A stretch of 37,907 nucleotides of DNA from an uncultured bacterium (GTDB lineage Bacteria > Patescibacteriota > Minisyncoccia > Phycocordibacterales > UBA6065). Of this stretch, positions 25,512 to 33,483 are shown piece by piece; position 1 is the first letter of the stretch; the number at the start of each line of letters is the position of its first letter. Where the stretch lies: contig CAIMLU010000052.1 in the NCBI GenBank assembly GCA_903842365.1, positions 1 to 37,907 of the forward strand, given 5' to 3'. The notes beneath the pieces are model-generated. The model did no database searches. It was not told the DNA's origin and saw only the letters and a list, made by a program, of their open reading frames with translations. A program made the position numbers and the translations under genes.

Positions 25512-25775
25512 ATGGAAAAGAAAACTACAAAGAAAAAGGAAATAAAGGTATTGAAAGGCAAAACCCTCAGCGGCACTGTTGTTTCAACCAAGATGAAGGA
25601 TACTATTGTTGTCCTCGTTGAGCGTTTTGTTAAGCACGAAAAGTACGGAAAATATTTCTCAAAGTCGAAGAAATATAAGGTTCACGATGCAGGCAACACA
25701 AAGAAGATGGGCGAAGTTGTCACCATTGTTGAAACCGCACCTATTTCGAAGGACAAACACTTCACAATAGCGTAA
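25512..25775 (+). CDS. rpsQ: Ribosomal protein uS17
   Basis: An 87-residue OB-fold 30S protein. Seen: LSGTVVSTKMKDTIVVLVERFVKH and KYKVHDAGN. The N-terminus has ~15 extra Lys-rich residues. It starts 6 nt after rpmC. Confidence 0.94.
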   Translation: MEKKTTKKKEIKVLKGKTLSGTVVSTKMKDTIVVLVERFVKHEKYGKYFSKSKKYKVHDAGNTKKMGEVVTIVETAPISKDKHFTIA

Positions 25776-25790
25776 CAGAATGTTGATTGG

Positions 25791-25840
25791 TTTGTAGCCT
25801 ACAGGGCGGATGTACTTCTTTCCTGTAAGCTGCAAACCGT
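25791..25840 (+). promoter_or_regulatory. Long hairpin before rplN
   Basis: The 86-nt gap between rpsQ and rplN, wide for this cluster, holds GGTTTG-T-AGC-C-TACAGG paired with CCTGTA-A-GCT-G-CAAACC: 15 bp with two single mismatches. No T run follows. It could be a protein-binding leader or processing site for the spc part of the cluster. Confidence 0.6.
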
Positions 25841-25861
25841 CAGCGTTTATTAAAAAAAACC

Positions 25862-26233
25862 ATGATTCAACCTCGTTCGATCGTGAATATCGCCGATAAC
25901 TCTGGCGCAAAAATTGGCCGTATCTTCAAGGTATTGGGCAGTTCAAAGAAGCGCACAGCAGAGATTGGTGAGCTTGTGGTTCTTTCGGTTCAGAAAGCCG
26001 AACCCCGTAAGTCAGTTAAAAAGAAGGATGTTCTTCATGCGGTAGTGGTTAGGCAGGTTAAACCATTTCGTAGGAAGGACGGTTCTTATATTAGGTTTGA
26101 TGAGAATGCAGTTGTCATACTTGAGAAAGGCAAAAAAGAGCCTCTCGGTGGACGTGTTTTCGGTCCTATTCCGCGAGAAATTGCAGAAGCAGGATTCAAA
26201 ACAATTGTTTCTCACGCCCAGGAAATCATCTAA
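25862..26233 (+). CDS. rplN: Ribosomal protein uL14
   Basis: A 123-residue 50S protein at the subunit interface. Start MIQPRSIVNIADNSGAK, then KKKDVLHAVVVRQVKPFRRKDGS, FDENAVVI and VFGPIPREI are all family segments. It is first in the spc-type part of the unit. Confidence 0.96.
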   Translation: MIQPRSIVNIADNSGAKIGRIFKVLGSSKKRTAEIGELVVLSVQKAEPRKSVKKKDVLHAVVVRQVKPFRRKDGSYIRFDENAVVILEKGKKEPLGGRVFGPIPREIAEAGFKTIVSHAQEII

Positions 26234-26247
26234 CCCTTGAACATATC

Positions 26248-26493
26248 ATGCACGTAAAAAAAGGAGACAAGGTCGTCGTCCTCGCAGGAAAGGACAAGGG
26301 CAAGACCGGTGAAGTTGTACGTTCACTTCCACAGGAAAACAAAGTTATTGTTTCAGGAGTGAACAAGGTTAAGAAGCACGAGCGCGCTCGAAAGCAGGGT
26401 GCTAAGGGCCAGACTGTGGAGAAAGAAATGCCACTCCATGCGTCAAATGTCGCTCTCGCTGGGGCAGAGAAAAAGGTATCAAAGAAAAAGTAA
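26248..26493 (+). CDS. rplX: Ribosomal protein uL24
   Basis: An 81-residue assembly-initiator protein of the 50S subunit with a KOW motif (KKGDKVVVLAGKDKGKTGEV). It is shorter than the usual ~105 residues at the C-terminal end. It starts 14 nt after rplN. Confidence 0.94.
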   Translation: MHVKKGDKVVVLAGKDKGKTGEVVRSLPQENKVIVSGVNKVKKHERARKQGAKGQTVEKEMPLHASNVALAGAEKKVSKKK

Positions 26494-26517
26494 TTAGTTT
26501 TATAGATAATTTAATCC

Positions 26518-27057
26518 ATGAATACTGTCAAGGACAAGCAGAAAACAGCATTCGAAGCCATGAAAAAGACATATGGTTTTACGAATGTTATGCAGGCGCC
26601 TCGCATCATGAAGGTTGTCGTTTCTGCAGGCGTTGGTAAGTTCAAGGACGACTCCAAAAAGGTTGCTCTCGTAGGCGATAGGCTTGCGAAGATAACCGGG
26701 CAGAAGTCCTCGGCACGCGCTGCAAAGCGATCAATCGCTTCATTTAAATCACGCGAAGGCGAGATAATCGGATATCAGATCACCCTTCGTGGTGATAAGA
26801 TGTGGAACTTTGTTGACAAGCTTGTGCATATTGCACTTCCTCGTACTAAGGACTTCCGCGGACTCGAGCGATCGTCGGTCGACGCTATGGGTAACTACAC
26901 TATTGGAATCAAGGAAAACACCATCTTCCCTGAAGTTTCTGAAGAAGAACTCAAAGATGTGTTTGGTTTTGCTATATCGATCATCACGAACGTGAAGGAT
27001 CCAAAACAAACGGTCGAATTCCTTGAACAGCTCGGCTTCCCAATGAAGCGTGCGTAA
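26518..27057 (+). CDS. rplE: Ribosomal protein uL5
   Basis: A 179-residue protein that binds 5S rRNA and the P-site tRNA elbow. Seen: PRIMKVVVSAGVG, the segment GQKSSARAAKRSIASFKSRE, and a C-terminal part with LPRTKDFRGL and GNYTIGIKE. Normal length for the family. Confidence 0.96.
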   Translation: MNTVKDKQKTAFEAMKKTYGFTNVMQAPRIMKVVVSAGVGKFKDDSKKVALVGDRLAKITGQKSSARAAKRSIASFKSREGEIIGYQITLRGDKMWNFVDKLVHIALPRTKDFRGLERSSVDAMGNYTIGIKENTIFPEVSEEELKDVFGFAISIITNVKDPKQTVEFLEQLGFPMKRA

Positions 27058-27078
27058 TATTTTTTAAATCTACGAAAC

Positions 27079-27264
27079 ATGGCTAAAACATCAGTCATCG
27101 CTCGGTCACAAAAGAAACCAAAGTACTCTTCTCGAATTGTACGTCGCTGTTTCCGCTGTGGTCGAAAACACGCTTTCATGAGAGATTTCGGTTTGTGCCG
27201 AATCTGCTTTAGGGAGCTCGCAAACGACGGTCTTATCCCCGGAATCAAAAAGTCTTCTTGGTAA
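27079..27264 (+). CDS. rpsN: Ribosomal protein uS14, zinc-binding type
   Basis: A 61-residue protein of the 30S head. Two Cys pairs, CFRCG and CRICF, are the zinc ligands of the short C+ type. [14 protein letters not shown] matches the family C-terminus. It starts 21 nt after rplE and ends 7 nt before rpsH. Confidence 0.96.
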   Translation: MAKTSVIARSQKKPKYSSRIVRRCFRCGRKHAFMRDFGLCRICFRELANDGLIPGIKKSSW

Positions 27265-27271
27265 AACATAT

Positions 27272-27667
27272 ATGACTACCGATATAATTTCAGACCTCAT
27301 AATCCAGCTTAAGAATGCAGGTCTTTCAAAAAAAGAATGCGTTTCCTTTGCTGACACGAACCTTAGGTTCGCTGTGCTTGAGAAACTTGCAAAAAAAGGT
27401 TTTATCAAGAGTGTTACAAAGAAGGGAAAGAAAGATGCTCAGACCATTGAAGCTGGCATCGCATATTACGAAAATGGTAAACCAAGAATCTCAGACGTTA
27501 AACGCGTTTCAAAACCTTCTCGAAGGGTGTATCGCGGTTACTCTGAAATCGTTCCTGTAAAACAGGGTTACGGTTCACTCATTATCTCTACTCCAAAAGG
27601 TATCCTTTCGGATGACGAGGCTCGTAGGGAAAAGGTCGGCGGCGAAGTACTCTTTAGCATCTGGTAA
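27272..27667 (+). CDS. rpsH: Ribosomal protein uS8
   Basis: A 131-residue central-domain 30S assembly protein. Seen: DIISDLIIQLKNAG at the N-terminus, RRVYRGYSEI in the middle and a C-terminal GSLIISTPKGILSDDEAR that is the rRNA-binding signature. In E. coli it represses the spc operon; no similar site was found here. Confidence 0.95.
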   Translation: MTTDIISDLIIQLKNAGLSKKECVSFADTNLRFAVLEKLAKKGFIKSVTKKGKKDAQTIEAGIAYYENGKPRISDVKRVSKPSRRVYRGYSEIVPVKQGYGSLIISTPKGILSDDEARREKVGGEVLFSIW

Positions 27668-27677
27668 CAACACTTCT

Positions 27678-28205
27678 ATGTCACGTATAGGAAAGAAACC
27701 AATCGCAATACCAGAAAAGACCACCGTAACTTTTGATGGACGTACAGTCACAGTCAAGGGTCCTTTAGGTGAATCTTCTCGTATTGTTCCAACAACCGTC
27801 ACTGTAGAAGTGAAGGATAATGTTGCCACTGTTAGTGCTCGTGGTGCAGGTGCATCTGCAATGTGGGGTACATTCGCTTCACACTTGAAAAATATGATCA
27901 AGGGTGTGAACGAAGCATACTCAAAGAAACTCGTTGTCGAAGGTATCGGATTTAAAGCCGACGTAAAGGGAACAAACATTGTTTTCTCACTCGGATTTTC
28001 TCATCAGATCACTGTCGCTATCCCAGGGGAGTTGAAGGTTACCGCTGACAAAAACATCGTATCTGTTTCAGGTATCGATAAAGAACTTGTTGGAAGGTTT
28101 ACTTCAGAAATCCGCTCACTCAAGAAACCTGAGCCATATAAGGGTAAAGGTATTCGTTATGAAGGTGAGGTTATTAGGCGTAAGCAAGGTAAGAAAACCG
28201 CATAA
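27678..28205 (+). CDS. rplF: Ribosomal protein uL6
   Basis: A 175-residue 50S protein near the GTPase centre. ATG 27678 gives the usual [13 protein letters not shown]; the frame is open back to 27612 inside rpsH but that part is not family-like. C-terminal [20 protein letters not shown] is the family signature. Confidence 0.96.
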   Translation: MSRIGKKPIAIPEKTTVTFDGRTVTVKGPLGESSRIVPTTVTVEVKDNVATVSARGAGASAMWGTFASHLKNMIKGVNEAYSKKLVVEGIGFKADVKGTNIVFSLGFSHQITVAIPGELKVTADKNIVSVSGIDKELVGRFTSEIRSLKKPEPYKGKGIRYEGEVIRRKQGKKTA

Positions 28206-28210
28206 AGACC

Positions 28211-28552
28211 ATGAAAAACGTAAAAATCGCAAAGCGTGAAAGGCGTCACGTAAAGATTCGCACGAGGGTCGCAGGGACAGCAGAAAAGCCACGTCTCTCG
28301 GTTTTCAAGTCGAACCTTTATATTTACGCACAGCTCATCAATGATGATGCAAGTGTAACCATCGCAGCGGCTTCTTCTGCAAAAGAAAAAGGCGCAAAAG
28401 CAATCGCCGCAACAAAGGTTGGCGAAGTTCTCGCAAAGGCAGCTCTTGCAAAAGGTGTCAAAAAAGTCGTCTTTGATCGTGGTGGATTCAAATACACCGG
28501 TCGCGTCAAGGCTTTAGCAGATGGCGCACGTAAGGGTGGCCTAGAATTCTAA
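28211..28552 (+). CDS. rplR: Ribosomal protein uL18
   Basis: A 113-residue 5S rRNA-binding protein. Seen: [33 protein letters not shown] and the C-terminal [19 protein letters not shown]. Its TAA overlaps the ATG of rpsE by one base, so the two are probably coupled. Confidence 0.95.
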   Translation: MKNVKIAKRERRHVKIRTRVAGTAEKPRLSVFKSNLYIYAQLINDDASVTIAAASSAKEKGAKAIAATKVGEVLAKAALAKGVKKVVFDRGGFKYTGRVKALADGARKGGLEF

Positions 28553-29247
28553 TGTCTATGAATAACGAAAACCCAGTAAACAGCACTCCAGTTGCCCCTG
28601 TTGCACCAGCAGCAGTAGCACCAGCACCTGCTCACCAAGGAGGCTTCGCGCCACGTGGTGGTCAGCGCAGTGGATTTGGAGGAGGATTCCGTGGCGGTAA
28701 TAGCGGAGGTGGCCAGGGAGGTTCACGCGGAGGATTCCGTGGAGGAGCTCGCGGTGGCAAGCCAGGATTCAAAGAAAGGGCAAAGCCTGAGTATGATAGC
28801 AAGATGCTCGAGATTCGTCGCGTGGCCCGCGTCGTTTCAGGAGGTCGTCGCTTCAACTTCTCTGTCGCTCTTGTTGCAGGAAACAGGAAGGGTATGGTTG
28901 GTGTAGGTCTTGGCAAAGCAGGTGATACTTCACTCGCAATTGACAAGGCTATGCGTGATGCAAAGAAACACATGATTCGCATCCAGACCACCAAAGACTT
29001 CTCGATTCCTCACGAAGTAAAGGCAAAGTACTCAAGCGGCATTGTTCACATACAGCCTGCAAAGGATCGTGGACTCGTCGCCGGTAGTGCTACTCGTATT
29101 GTTCTTGAGCTCGCAGGCATCAAAAATGTTGTTGCGAAGATTCAATCTCCGTCGAAGAACAAGCTTAATATTGCACGTGCTACTATCAAGGCTCTTGAAG
29201 GTCTCTATTTGAAGAAGCCAACAAGCACGTCAAAACCAGCTAATTAA
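28552..29247 (+). CDS. rpsE: Ribosomal protein uS5 with a Gly/Arg-rich N-terminal extension
   Basis: A 231-residue protein of the mRNA entry pore and accuracy centre. The S5 core starts near residue 83 (LEIRRVARVVSGGRRF) and includes VALVAGNRKGMVGVGLGKAG and the second domain with LELAGIKNVVAKI. In front are ~75 extra residues: a Pro/Ala/Val part (~10-25) and then repeated RGG-like boxes (FRGGNSGGGQGGSRGG, FRGGARGGKPG). Such boxes usually bind RNA and are disordered. ATG 28552 overlaps the rplR stop; ATG 28558 is also possible. rplO follows after 7 nt with no rpmD (uL30) between. Confidence 0.95.
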   Translation: MSMNNENPVNSTPVAPVAPAAVAPAPAHQGGFAPRGGQRSGFGGGFRGGNSGGGQGGSRGGFRGGARGGKPGFKERAKPEYDSKMLEIRRVARVVSGGRRFNFSVALVAGNRKGMVGVGLGKAGDTSLAIDKAMRDAKKHMIRIQTTKDFSIPHEVKAKYSSGIVHIQPAKDRGLVAGSATRIVLELAGIKNVVAKIQSPSKNKLNIARATIKALEGLYLKKPTSTSKPAN

Positions 29248-29254
29248 TACCCTC

Positions 29255-29710
29255 ATGCAGCTCAACAACATTATCCCCCGTACCCAAAATACTCCTCGTA
29301 TGCAGGTCGGCCGTGGTGGAAAGCGCGGTAAGACTTCAGGAAGGGGAAACAAGGGTCAGAACTCTCGTGCGGGTCACAAGAAGCGTCCAGAAATTCGTGA
29401 TATTATCAAGAAGCTTCCAAAGCTCCGTGGTTATGCCTTCAAATCAATCGAAGAAAAGCCAACTCCAATTGCTCTCTCGGTTATCGACAAAGCATTTTCT
29501 GCAGGCGAAGCAGTCAACCCAAGGACTCTCACTGCAAAAGGTGTTATTTCAACCTTGAGTGGAAAGTACCCAATCGTAAAGATTCTTTCGAATGGGGAAC
29601 TCAAGAAAGCCGTTACTGTTTCAGATTGTCTCGTCTCAGCAGGTGCTAAGGCAGCAATTGAGAAAGCTGGTGGAAAAATTATCCCAGTTGTAGCGAAGGT
29701 TACGAAATAA
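29255..29710 (+). CDS. rplO: Ribosomal protein uL15
   Basis: A 151-residue 50S protein. Seen: the Gly/Arg/Lys-rich N-terminus VGRGGKRGKTSGRGNKGQNS, RAGHKKRPEI and a C-terminal VSAGAKAAIEKAGG typical of the family. Last gene of the ribosomal unit; a terminator follows 3 nt after. Confidence 0.96.
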   Translation: MQLNNIIPRTQNTPRMQVGRGGKRGKTSGRGNKGQNSRAGHKKRPEIRDIIKKLPKLRGYAFKSIEEKPTPIALSVIDKAFSAGEAVNPRTLTAKGVISTLSGKYPIVKILSNGELKKAVTVSDCLVSAGAKAAIEKAGGKIIPVVAKVTK

Positions 29711-29712
29711 AT

Positions 29713-29742
29713 AAAAGACCGCCCTACGGGGCGGTTTTTTTG
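29713..29742 (+). terminator. Terminator after rplO
   Basis: AAAGACCGCCC, loop TAC, GGGGCGGTTTTTTTG. It separates secY from the ribosomal unit, unlike in most bacteria where secY follows rplO. Confidence 0.9.
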
Positions 29743-29757
29743 TTCGCAGAATATGTG

Positions 29758-29785
29758 TTGACACTTATAAAAAAAGTTGTACAAT
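29758..29785 (+). promoter_or_regulatory. Promoter of the unknown gene at 29921
   Basis: A consensus TTGACA at 29758-29763, 16-bp spacer, TACAAT at 29780-29785: one of the best promoters in the window. Confidence 0.75.
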
Positions 29786-29791
29786 AAACAT

Positions 29792-29863
29792 CCAGTGTTC
29801 TTTGATTAAAGATACTGGTCACAGCCACAAGGGTCCGTATATCGGGTTTTGGTGGCTGTGACC
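29792..29863 (+). promoter_or_regulatory. Structured leader with a 12-bp perfect stem
   Basis: GGTCACAGCCAC at 29817-29828 pairs with GTGGCTGTGACC at 29852-29863. Just before it CCAGT/ACTGG (29792-29796 and 29814-29818, with CTTT/AAAG inside) forms a second hairpin that competes for two bases with the first. The leader is about 130 nt. It looks regulatory, but no known riboswitch was recognised. Confidence 0.5.
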
Positions 29864-29920
29864 AAGGACGGTCTAGCTCCTCAGTTTTTGAGGAATCACA
29901 AATGTCGAGTTCTTTTTTCT

Positions 29921-30496
29921 ATGAAAAACTTAGATTTAGGAGAACAATTAGAGTCATCAGCTCAGCAACAAGTACCCTCGTCCTTCATACGGGATATGGG
30001 TGAGATTCATGTTAACAGGGTGTGTTCTGACAGACGTACCTGTGTTGAGATGGTTGATTCGCTCAAAAAGGCGGATACCATTCTTCGGGTCGGGTATGAT
30101 GAATTGTTGAATTCGGCGCACTTCATTGTTTTGGATAGAGTTGAATATGAAGCGGTGATACTCTCTGGTGAGATGTTTCCTGATGACCGTCGTCTTACGT
30201 CGTTTGTGAACCACGAGGCTGTGTGTCGTGGGTTGGAAGGTGCACCTCTTCAGGCAAGTTGTCTCATCAACGAACTGCTTCAAGATAGTGATCTTGTCGC
30301 CATGGGCTTCACCGAAATACTTTGTCTACAGTTCAACCCTCATAATAAAACATCACGGGTGTTGTCATTTGGAAGGACTAAGACAGGTGAACGGTTCCTC
30401 GGGACGAGTGTTGCTCGGCCCAACACAGTTTGGCAAAAAGATCATGGATTTCTATTCATACGACCTGTCAGGGTGGTTTCTGGTGAGGTTGATTAG
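29921..30496 (+). CDS. Protein of unknown function
   Basis: A 191-residue soluble protein; no family recognised. It has a charged N-terminal half and hydrophobic strands in the rest (AHFIVLDRVEYEAVILSG, GFLFIRPVRVVSG). Four Cys are scattered without a metal-site pattern. ATG 29921 is chosen because the frame upstream, open to 29849, runs through the leader hairpin. It lies between rplO and secY with its own strong promoter and terminator. Confidence 0.6.
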   Translation: MKNLDLGEQLESSAQQQVPSSFIRDMGEIHVNRVCSDRRTCVEMVDSLKKADTILRVGYDELLNSAHFIVLDRVEYEAVILSGEMFPDDRRLTSFVNHEAVCRGLEGAPLQASCLINELLQDSDLVAMGFTEILCLQFNPHNKTSRVLSFGRTKTGERFLGTSVARPNTVWQKDHGFLFIRPVRVVSGEVD

Positions 30497-30499
30497 TTG

Positions 30500-30590
30500 A
30501 GTGAAATGACAAGTATTTCACTTGCTTATAAAGCAACCGCACCATACTTTAAGTCGCGAACCCCTTAGGGGGGGGGGACGCGACTTTGTT
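30500..30590 (+). terminator. Hairpins and terminator after the unknown gene
   Basis: First hairpin AGTGAAAT/ATTTCACT at 30500-30522. Then AAGTCGCG/CGCGACTT (30551-30558 and 30579-30586) with CCCC pairing inside to a run of ten G at 30568-30577, followed by TGTTTTA. The rest of the gap to secY (30591-30819) has a CCTAAC/GTTAGG hairpin near 30594-30612 and no clear promoter. Confidence 0.6.
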
Positions 30591-30819
30591 TTACCTAACA
30601 TACCCAGTTAGGTGGGGTTGGGTTCTTGCGCTCATTTCATCCTTTTTTATTGTCAGTTGCGGGTCATAAGTTGTGAGTTTTCTATCTTTGACCTTCCTTA
30701 AAACTGTGGTTTTTTGGCTATACAAAAAGGAAAATCGTGGTAATGTGGTTACATCCAATTAACAGGATACATTAATCGCAGGAAGGCCGTCAGTGACGGA
30801 AAGTACTGCATAATTCCAG

Positions 30820-32097
30820 ATGAACGCTTTTATACAAAAATTCAGTCTCGTCTTTCGTGACGTGACCCTTCGCAAACGAGTGATCTTTACGGTCGGTGCA
30901 CTCGCGGTATTTCGCTTACTCGCGCATATTCCAATTCCAGGTGTTGATGTAAACCAACTCAAGGCATACTTTGCGCAAAATGAATTATTGGGCGTTATGA
31001 ATCTATTTTCTGGTGGTGGTTTTTCAAATTTATCGATTGTTATGTTGGGTGTTGGGCCATACATCACCGGATCGATCATCATGCAACTTCTCACCATCAT
31101 GTTCCCAAAGTTGAAGGCACTTCAACAGGATGAGGGTGAAGCAGGTAAAGCAAAGTTTTCTCAATATTCACGTCTCCTTACTCTTCCATTGGCACTCATT
31201 CAAGCCTTTGGATTCCTCTTGCTTCTCTCGAGGCAGGGAATTGTTACCGCGCTCAGTCCTTTTGAGTTTGCGGTAAACGTTATTATCGTTGCTGCTGGAT
31301 CAGTGCTCCTCATGTGGTTGGGTGAACTTATGACAGAGTTTGGTGTTGGTAACGGAACATCAATGATCATCTTTTCAGGTATCGTTGCGGCTATTCCAAA
31401 GGCGATTACCAACATTTCAAATACATTTGAACCATCACAGGTTCCTCTGTACGTTGCATTCATCGCCATTGCCGCTGCGGTTATTTATGCTGTGGTGTTT
31501 GTGACTGAAGCAGAGCGTCCAATACCAGTAACCTATGCAAAGCAGGTTCGTGGTAGCAAGGTGTTCGGTGGCGTTTCAACATACCTTCCACTTCGTATTA
31601 ACCAAGCAGGTGTTATTCCAATTATCTTTGCACTTTCACTCCTCTTGTTCCCTCAGATGATTTTCAACTTTATGGGAAATTCAACAAATGCAACGTTGCT
31701 TAACATTGCATCGGTTGGAAAGGGGATTCTTGCAAACGAGTGGATTTACGGTGGAGCATACTTCCTCCTCGTCTTCCTCTTCACGTACTTCTATACCGCA
31801 GTAACATTTGATCCAAAACAGATCTCTGAAAATCTTCAGAAATCAGGCGCGTTCATTCCAGGCGTTCGTCCAGGTATGCCAACCGCTGAATACTTATCAA
31901 AGATTGTTACTCGTATCACGCTCGTTGGTGCACTCTTCCTTGGATTCATTGCGGTTCTCCCATACATTATCAAGGCGTTCATGGGTAGTGGTGGTCAGGG
32001 ATTTGCTATCGGTGGCACATCGCTCCTCATTGTTGTTTCTGTTGTTCTTGATCTCATCAAAAAGCTCGACGCGCAGATTTCAATGAGACAGTACTAG
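30820..32097 (+). CDS. secY: Protein translocase channel subunit SecY
   Basis: A 425-residue inner-membrane channel protein. About ten membrane segments can be counted. Family landmarks: IPIPGVDVNQL after the first segment, the plug/second-segment region GGGFSNLSIVMLGVGPYITGSI, YYTAVTFDP-like YFYTAVTFDPKQISENLQKS in the loop before segment 9, and IPGVRPG with the basic loop before segment 10. It has its own terminator and is split from the ribosomal unit by one gene. Confidence 0.96.
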   Translation: MNAFIQKFSLVFRDVTLRKRVIFTVGALAVFRLLAHIPIPGVDVNQLKAYFAQNELLGVMNLFSGGGFSNLSIVMLGVGPYITGSIIMQLLTIMFPKLKALQQDEGEAGKAKFSQYSRLLTLPLALIQAFGFLLLLSRQGIVTALSPFEFAVNVIIVAAGSVLLMWLGELMTEFGVGNGTSMIIFSGIVAAIPKAITNISNTFEPSQVPLYVAFIAIAAAVIYAVVFVTEAERPIPVTYAKQVRGSKVFGGVSTYLPLRINQAGVIPIIFALSLLLFPQMIFNFMGNSTNATLLNIASVGKGILANEWIYGGAYFLLVFLFTYFYTAVTFDPKQISENLQKSGAFIPGVRPGMPTAEYLSKIVTRITLVGALFLGFIAVLPYIIKAFMGSGGQGFAIGGTSLLIVVSVVLDLIKKLDAQISMRQY

Positions 32098-32105
32098 GTT
32101 TTTAA

Positions 32106-32134
32106 CAAAAAACTGCCCGAAGGGGCAGTTTTTT
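32106..32134 (+). terminator. Terminator after secY
   Basis: AAAAAACTGCCC, loop GAA, GGGGCAGTTTTTT. Confidence 0.9.
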
Positions 32135-32204
32135 GTTGTACATCATTAAGATGTGTTGTGCGGTTGCTTTTATTTTTTGTTTCGTAGTTTATACTGACGG
32201 TGAT

Positions 32205-32795
32205 ATGTCATATACATTTATATTTATTGGAAGGTCGGGGGCAGGAAAGGGGACACAAGCCCCCATGCTTGAGGAGAGCATAAAGAAGATCGATGCTACA
32301 ACAGACGTTGTCCGAATGGAAACAGGTAACATCTTCCGAACCTTTATAAAGGGTGATAAATGGGCACAGAAGAAAGCAAAACTCATCACTGATGTTGGAG
32401 GTCTCCAACCAGAGTTTCTAACAGTGAATCTATGGTCAACATTTTTCATTGAGCATTTTCATGAGGACGTGCACATTATTGTTGATGGAACACCACGAAA
32501 AACATTTGAGGCAACAGTGCTTCACGGTGCCTTCCAGTTTTTTGAGCGTGAGAAACCGATTGTTGTATATTTAAATGTCACCAAGGAATGGGCTATGGAA
32601 AAGCTTCGTGCCCGTAAGCGCAATGATGATACTGAGTCTGGTATAGAAAAGAGGCTCGCCTGGTTTGATACCGATGTACTTCCTACGATTGAATACTATC
32701 GACATAACCCAGCGTATCGATTTATCGAGATTAATGGTGAAAAATCAGTTGATGAGGTTCATGAAGAAATTCTTACTCGATCGGGCTTAAAGTGA
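32205..32795 (+). CDS. Adenylate-kinase-like nucleotide kinase, first of a tandem pair
   Basis: A 196-residue P-loop kinase of the adenylate-kinase group. P-loop GRSGAGKGTQ (family GAPGAGKGTQ), NMP-binding METGNIFR, DGTPRK where adenylate kinases have DGFPRT, and RARKRNDD before a short lid. The lid is the short type without Cys. ATG 32205 is chosen; the frame is open upstream but only over a hydrophobic stretch after the secY terminator. TATACT at 32190-32195 ends 9 nt before it. It has the place of adk after secY, as in most bacteria, but the altered motifs leave the NMP substrate open. 21 nt separate it from its paralogue. Confidence 0.8.
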   Translation: MSYTFIFIGRSGAGKGTQAPMLEESIKKIDATTDVVRMETGNIFRTFIKGDKWAQKKAKLITDVGGLQPEFLTVNLWSTFFIEHFHEDVHIIVDGTPRKTFEATVLHGAFQFFEREKPIVVYLNVTKEWAMEKLRARKRNDDTESGIEKRLAWFDTDVLPTIEYYRHNPAYRFIEINGEKSVDEVHEEILTRSGLK

Positions 32796-32805
32796 TACGT
32801 ATCAC
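32792..32805 (+). promoter_or_regulatory. 14-bp perfect palindrome between the two kinase genes
   Basis: GTGATACGTATCAC overlaps the stop codon of the first kinase gene and lies 12 nt before the ATG of the second. It could be an operator, or chance; no promoter is seen with it. Confidence 0.35.
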
Positions 32806-32816
32806 AAAATAATCTC

Positions 32817-33404
32817 ATGGCAAACGTCTATATTTTTGTCGGGCGATCAGGATCAGGGAAAGGTACGCAGGGCGCGCTTCTTGACGCTGCGATTCGTACT
32901 CTTTCTGGAAACGATTCGCTTCTTTACCTTGAAACAGGGCGACTTGTGAGAGATTTTTCAAAAGGTGATACAGAAAGTAGTTTGATGTCAAAAGCTATTA
33001 ATGATGTCGGGGGCCTCCAACCAGAGTTTCTCATCATTAGCTTGTGGTCAAATTTTCTTATCAAGAATTTCAAGAAGAACATGCACGTTATTACTGACGG
33101 TACACCACGAAAACTACTTGAAGCAAAAGTGCTTGATTCAGCTCTTGATTTTTATAACTTTCAACATAAGTTTGTTATTTTCCTTAACGCTTCAAATGAT
33201 GAAGTTACAAAACGTCTTCTTGCGCGCGATAGGGCGGATGACACCCTAGAAGGTATTCATTCACGCCTTGCGTGGTACGAAACGGAGGTCGCCCCTGTAG
33301 TCGACTTCTACCGCACTAATTCCAAGTATATATTTTGTGATATAAACGCTGACCAATCAGCAGAAAAAGTTCAAGAAGACCTTCGAAAGGCGGTTGGTCT
33401 ATAA
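32817..33404 (+). CDS. Adenylate-kinase-like nucleotide kinase, second of a tandem pair
   Basis: A 195-residue paralogue of the preceding protein. P-loop GRSGSGKGTQ, LETGRLVRDF, the shared NDVGGLQPEFL segment, DGTPRK and LLARDRADDT. The two share order and length of all motifs but differ at many positions, so the duplication is not recent. A hairpin terminator follows, so the two kinases form one unit. Confidence 0.8.
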   Translation: MANVYIFVGRSGSGKGTQGALLDAAIRTLSGNDSLLYLETGRLVRDFSKGDTESSLMSKAINDVGGLQPEFLIISLWSNFLIKNFKKNMHVITDGTPRKLLEAKVLDSALDFYNFQHKFVIFLNASNDEVTKRLLARDRADDTLEGIHSRLAWYETEVAPVVDFYRTNSKYIFCDINADQSAEKVQEDLRKAVGL

Positions 33405-33417
33405 GAAGATGGTATGA

Positions 33418-33447
33418 GAAACATGGCTCTGAAGAGCCATGTTTTCT
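33418..33447 (+). terminator. Terminator after the kinase pair
   Basis: AACATGGCTCT, loop GA, AGAGCCATGTTTTCTTT. Confidence 0.8.
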
Positions 33448-33476
33448 TTGACTTGTACTATTGTATGCAGTACAGT
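33448..33476 (+). promoter_or_regulatory. Promoter of map, leaderless geometry
   Basis: TTGACT at 33448-33453, 17-bp spacer, TACAGT at 33471-33476, then 7 nt to ATG 33484. Confidence 0.7.
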
Positions 33477-33483
33477 ATACCGT

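Noticed and set aside
25776-25861. uS8 binding site as in the E. coli spc leader
   Set aside because: The hairpin lacks the bulged core known from helix 21 of 16S rRNA as I recall it; only a generic stem is supported.
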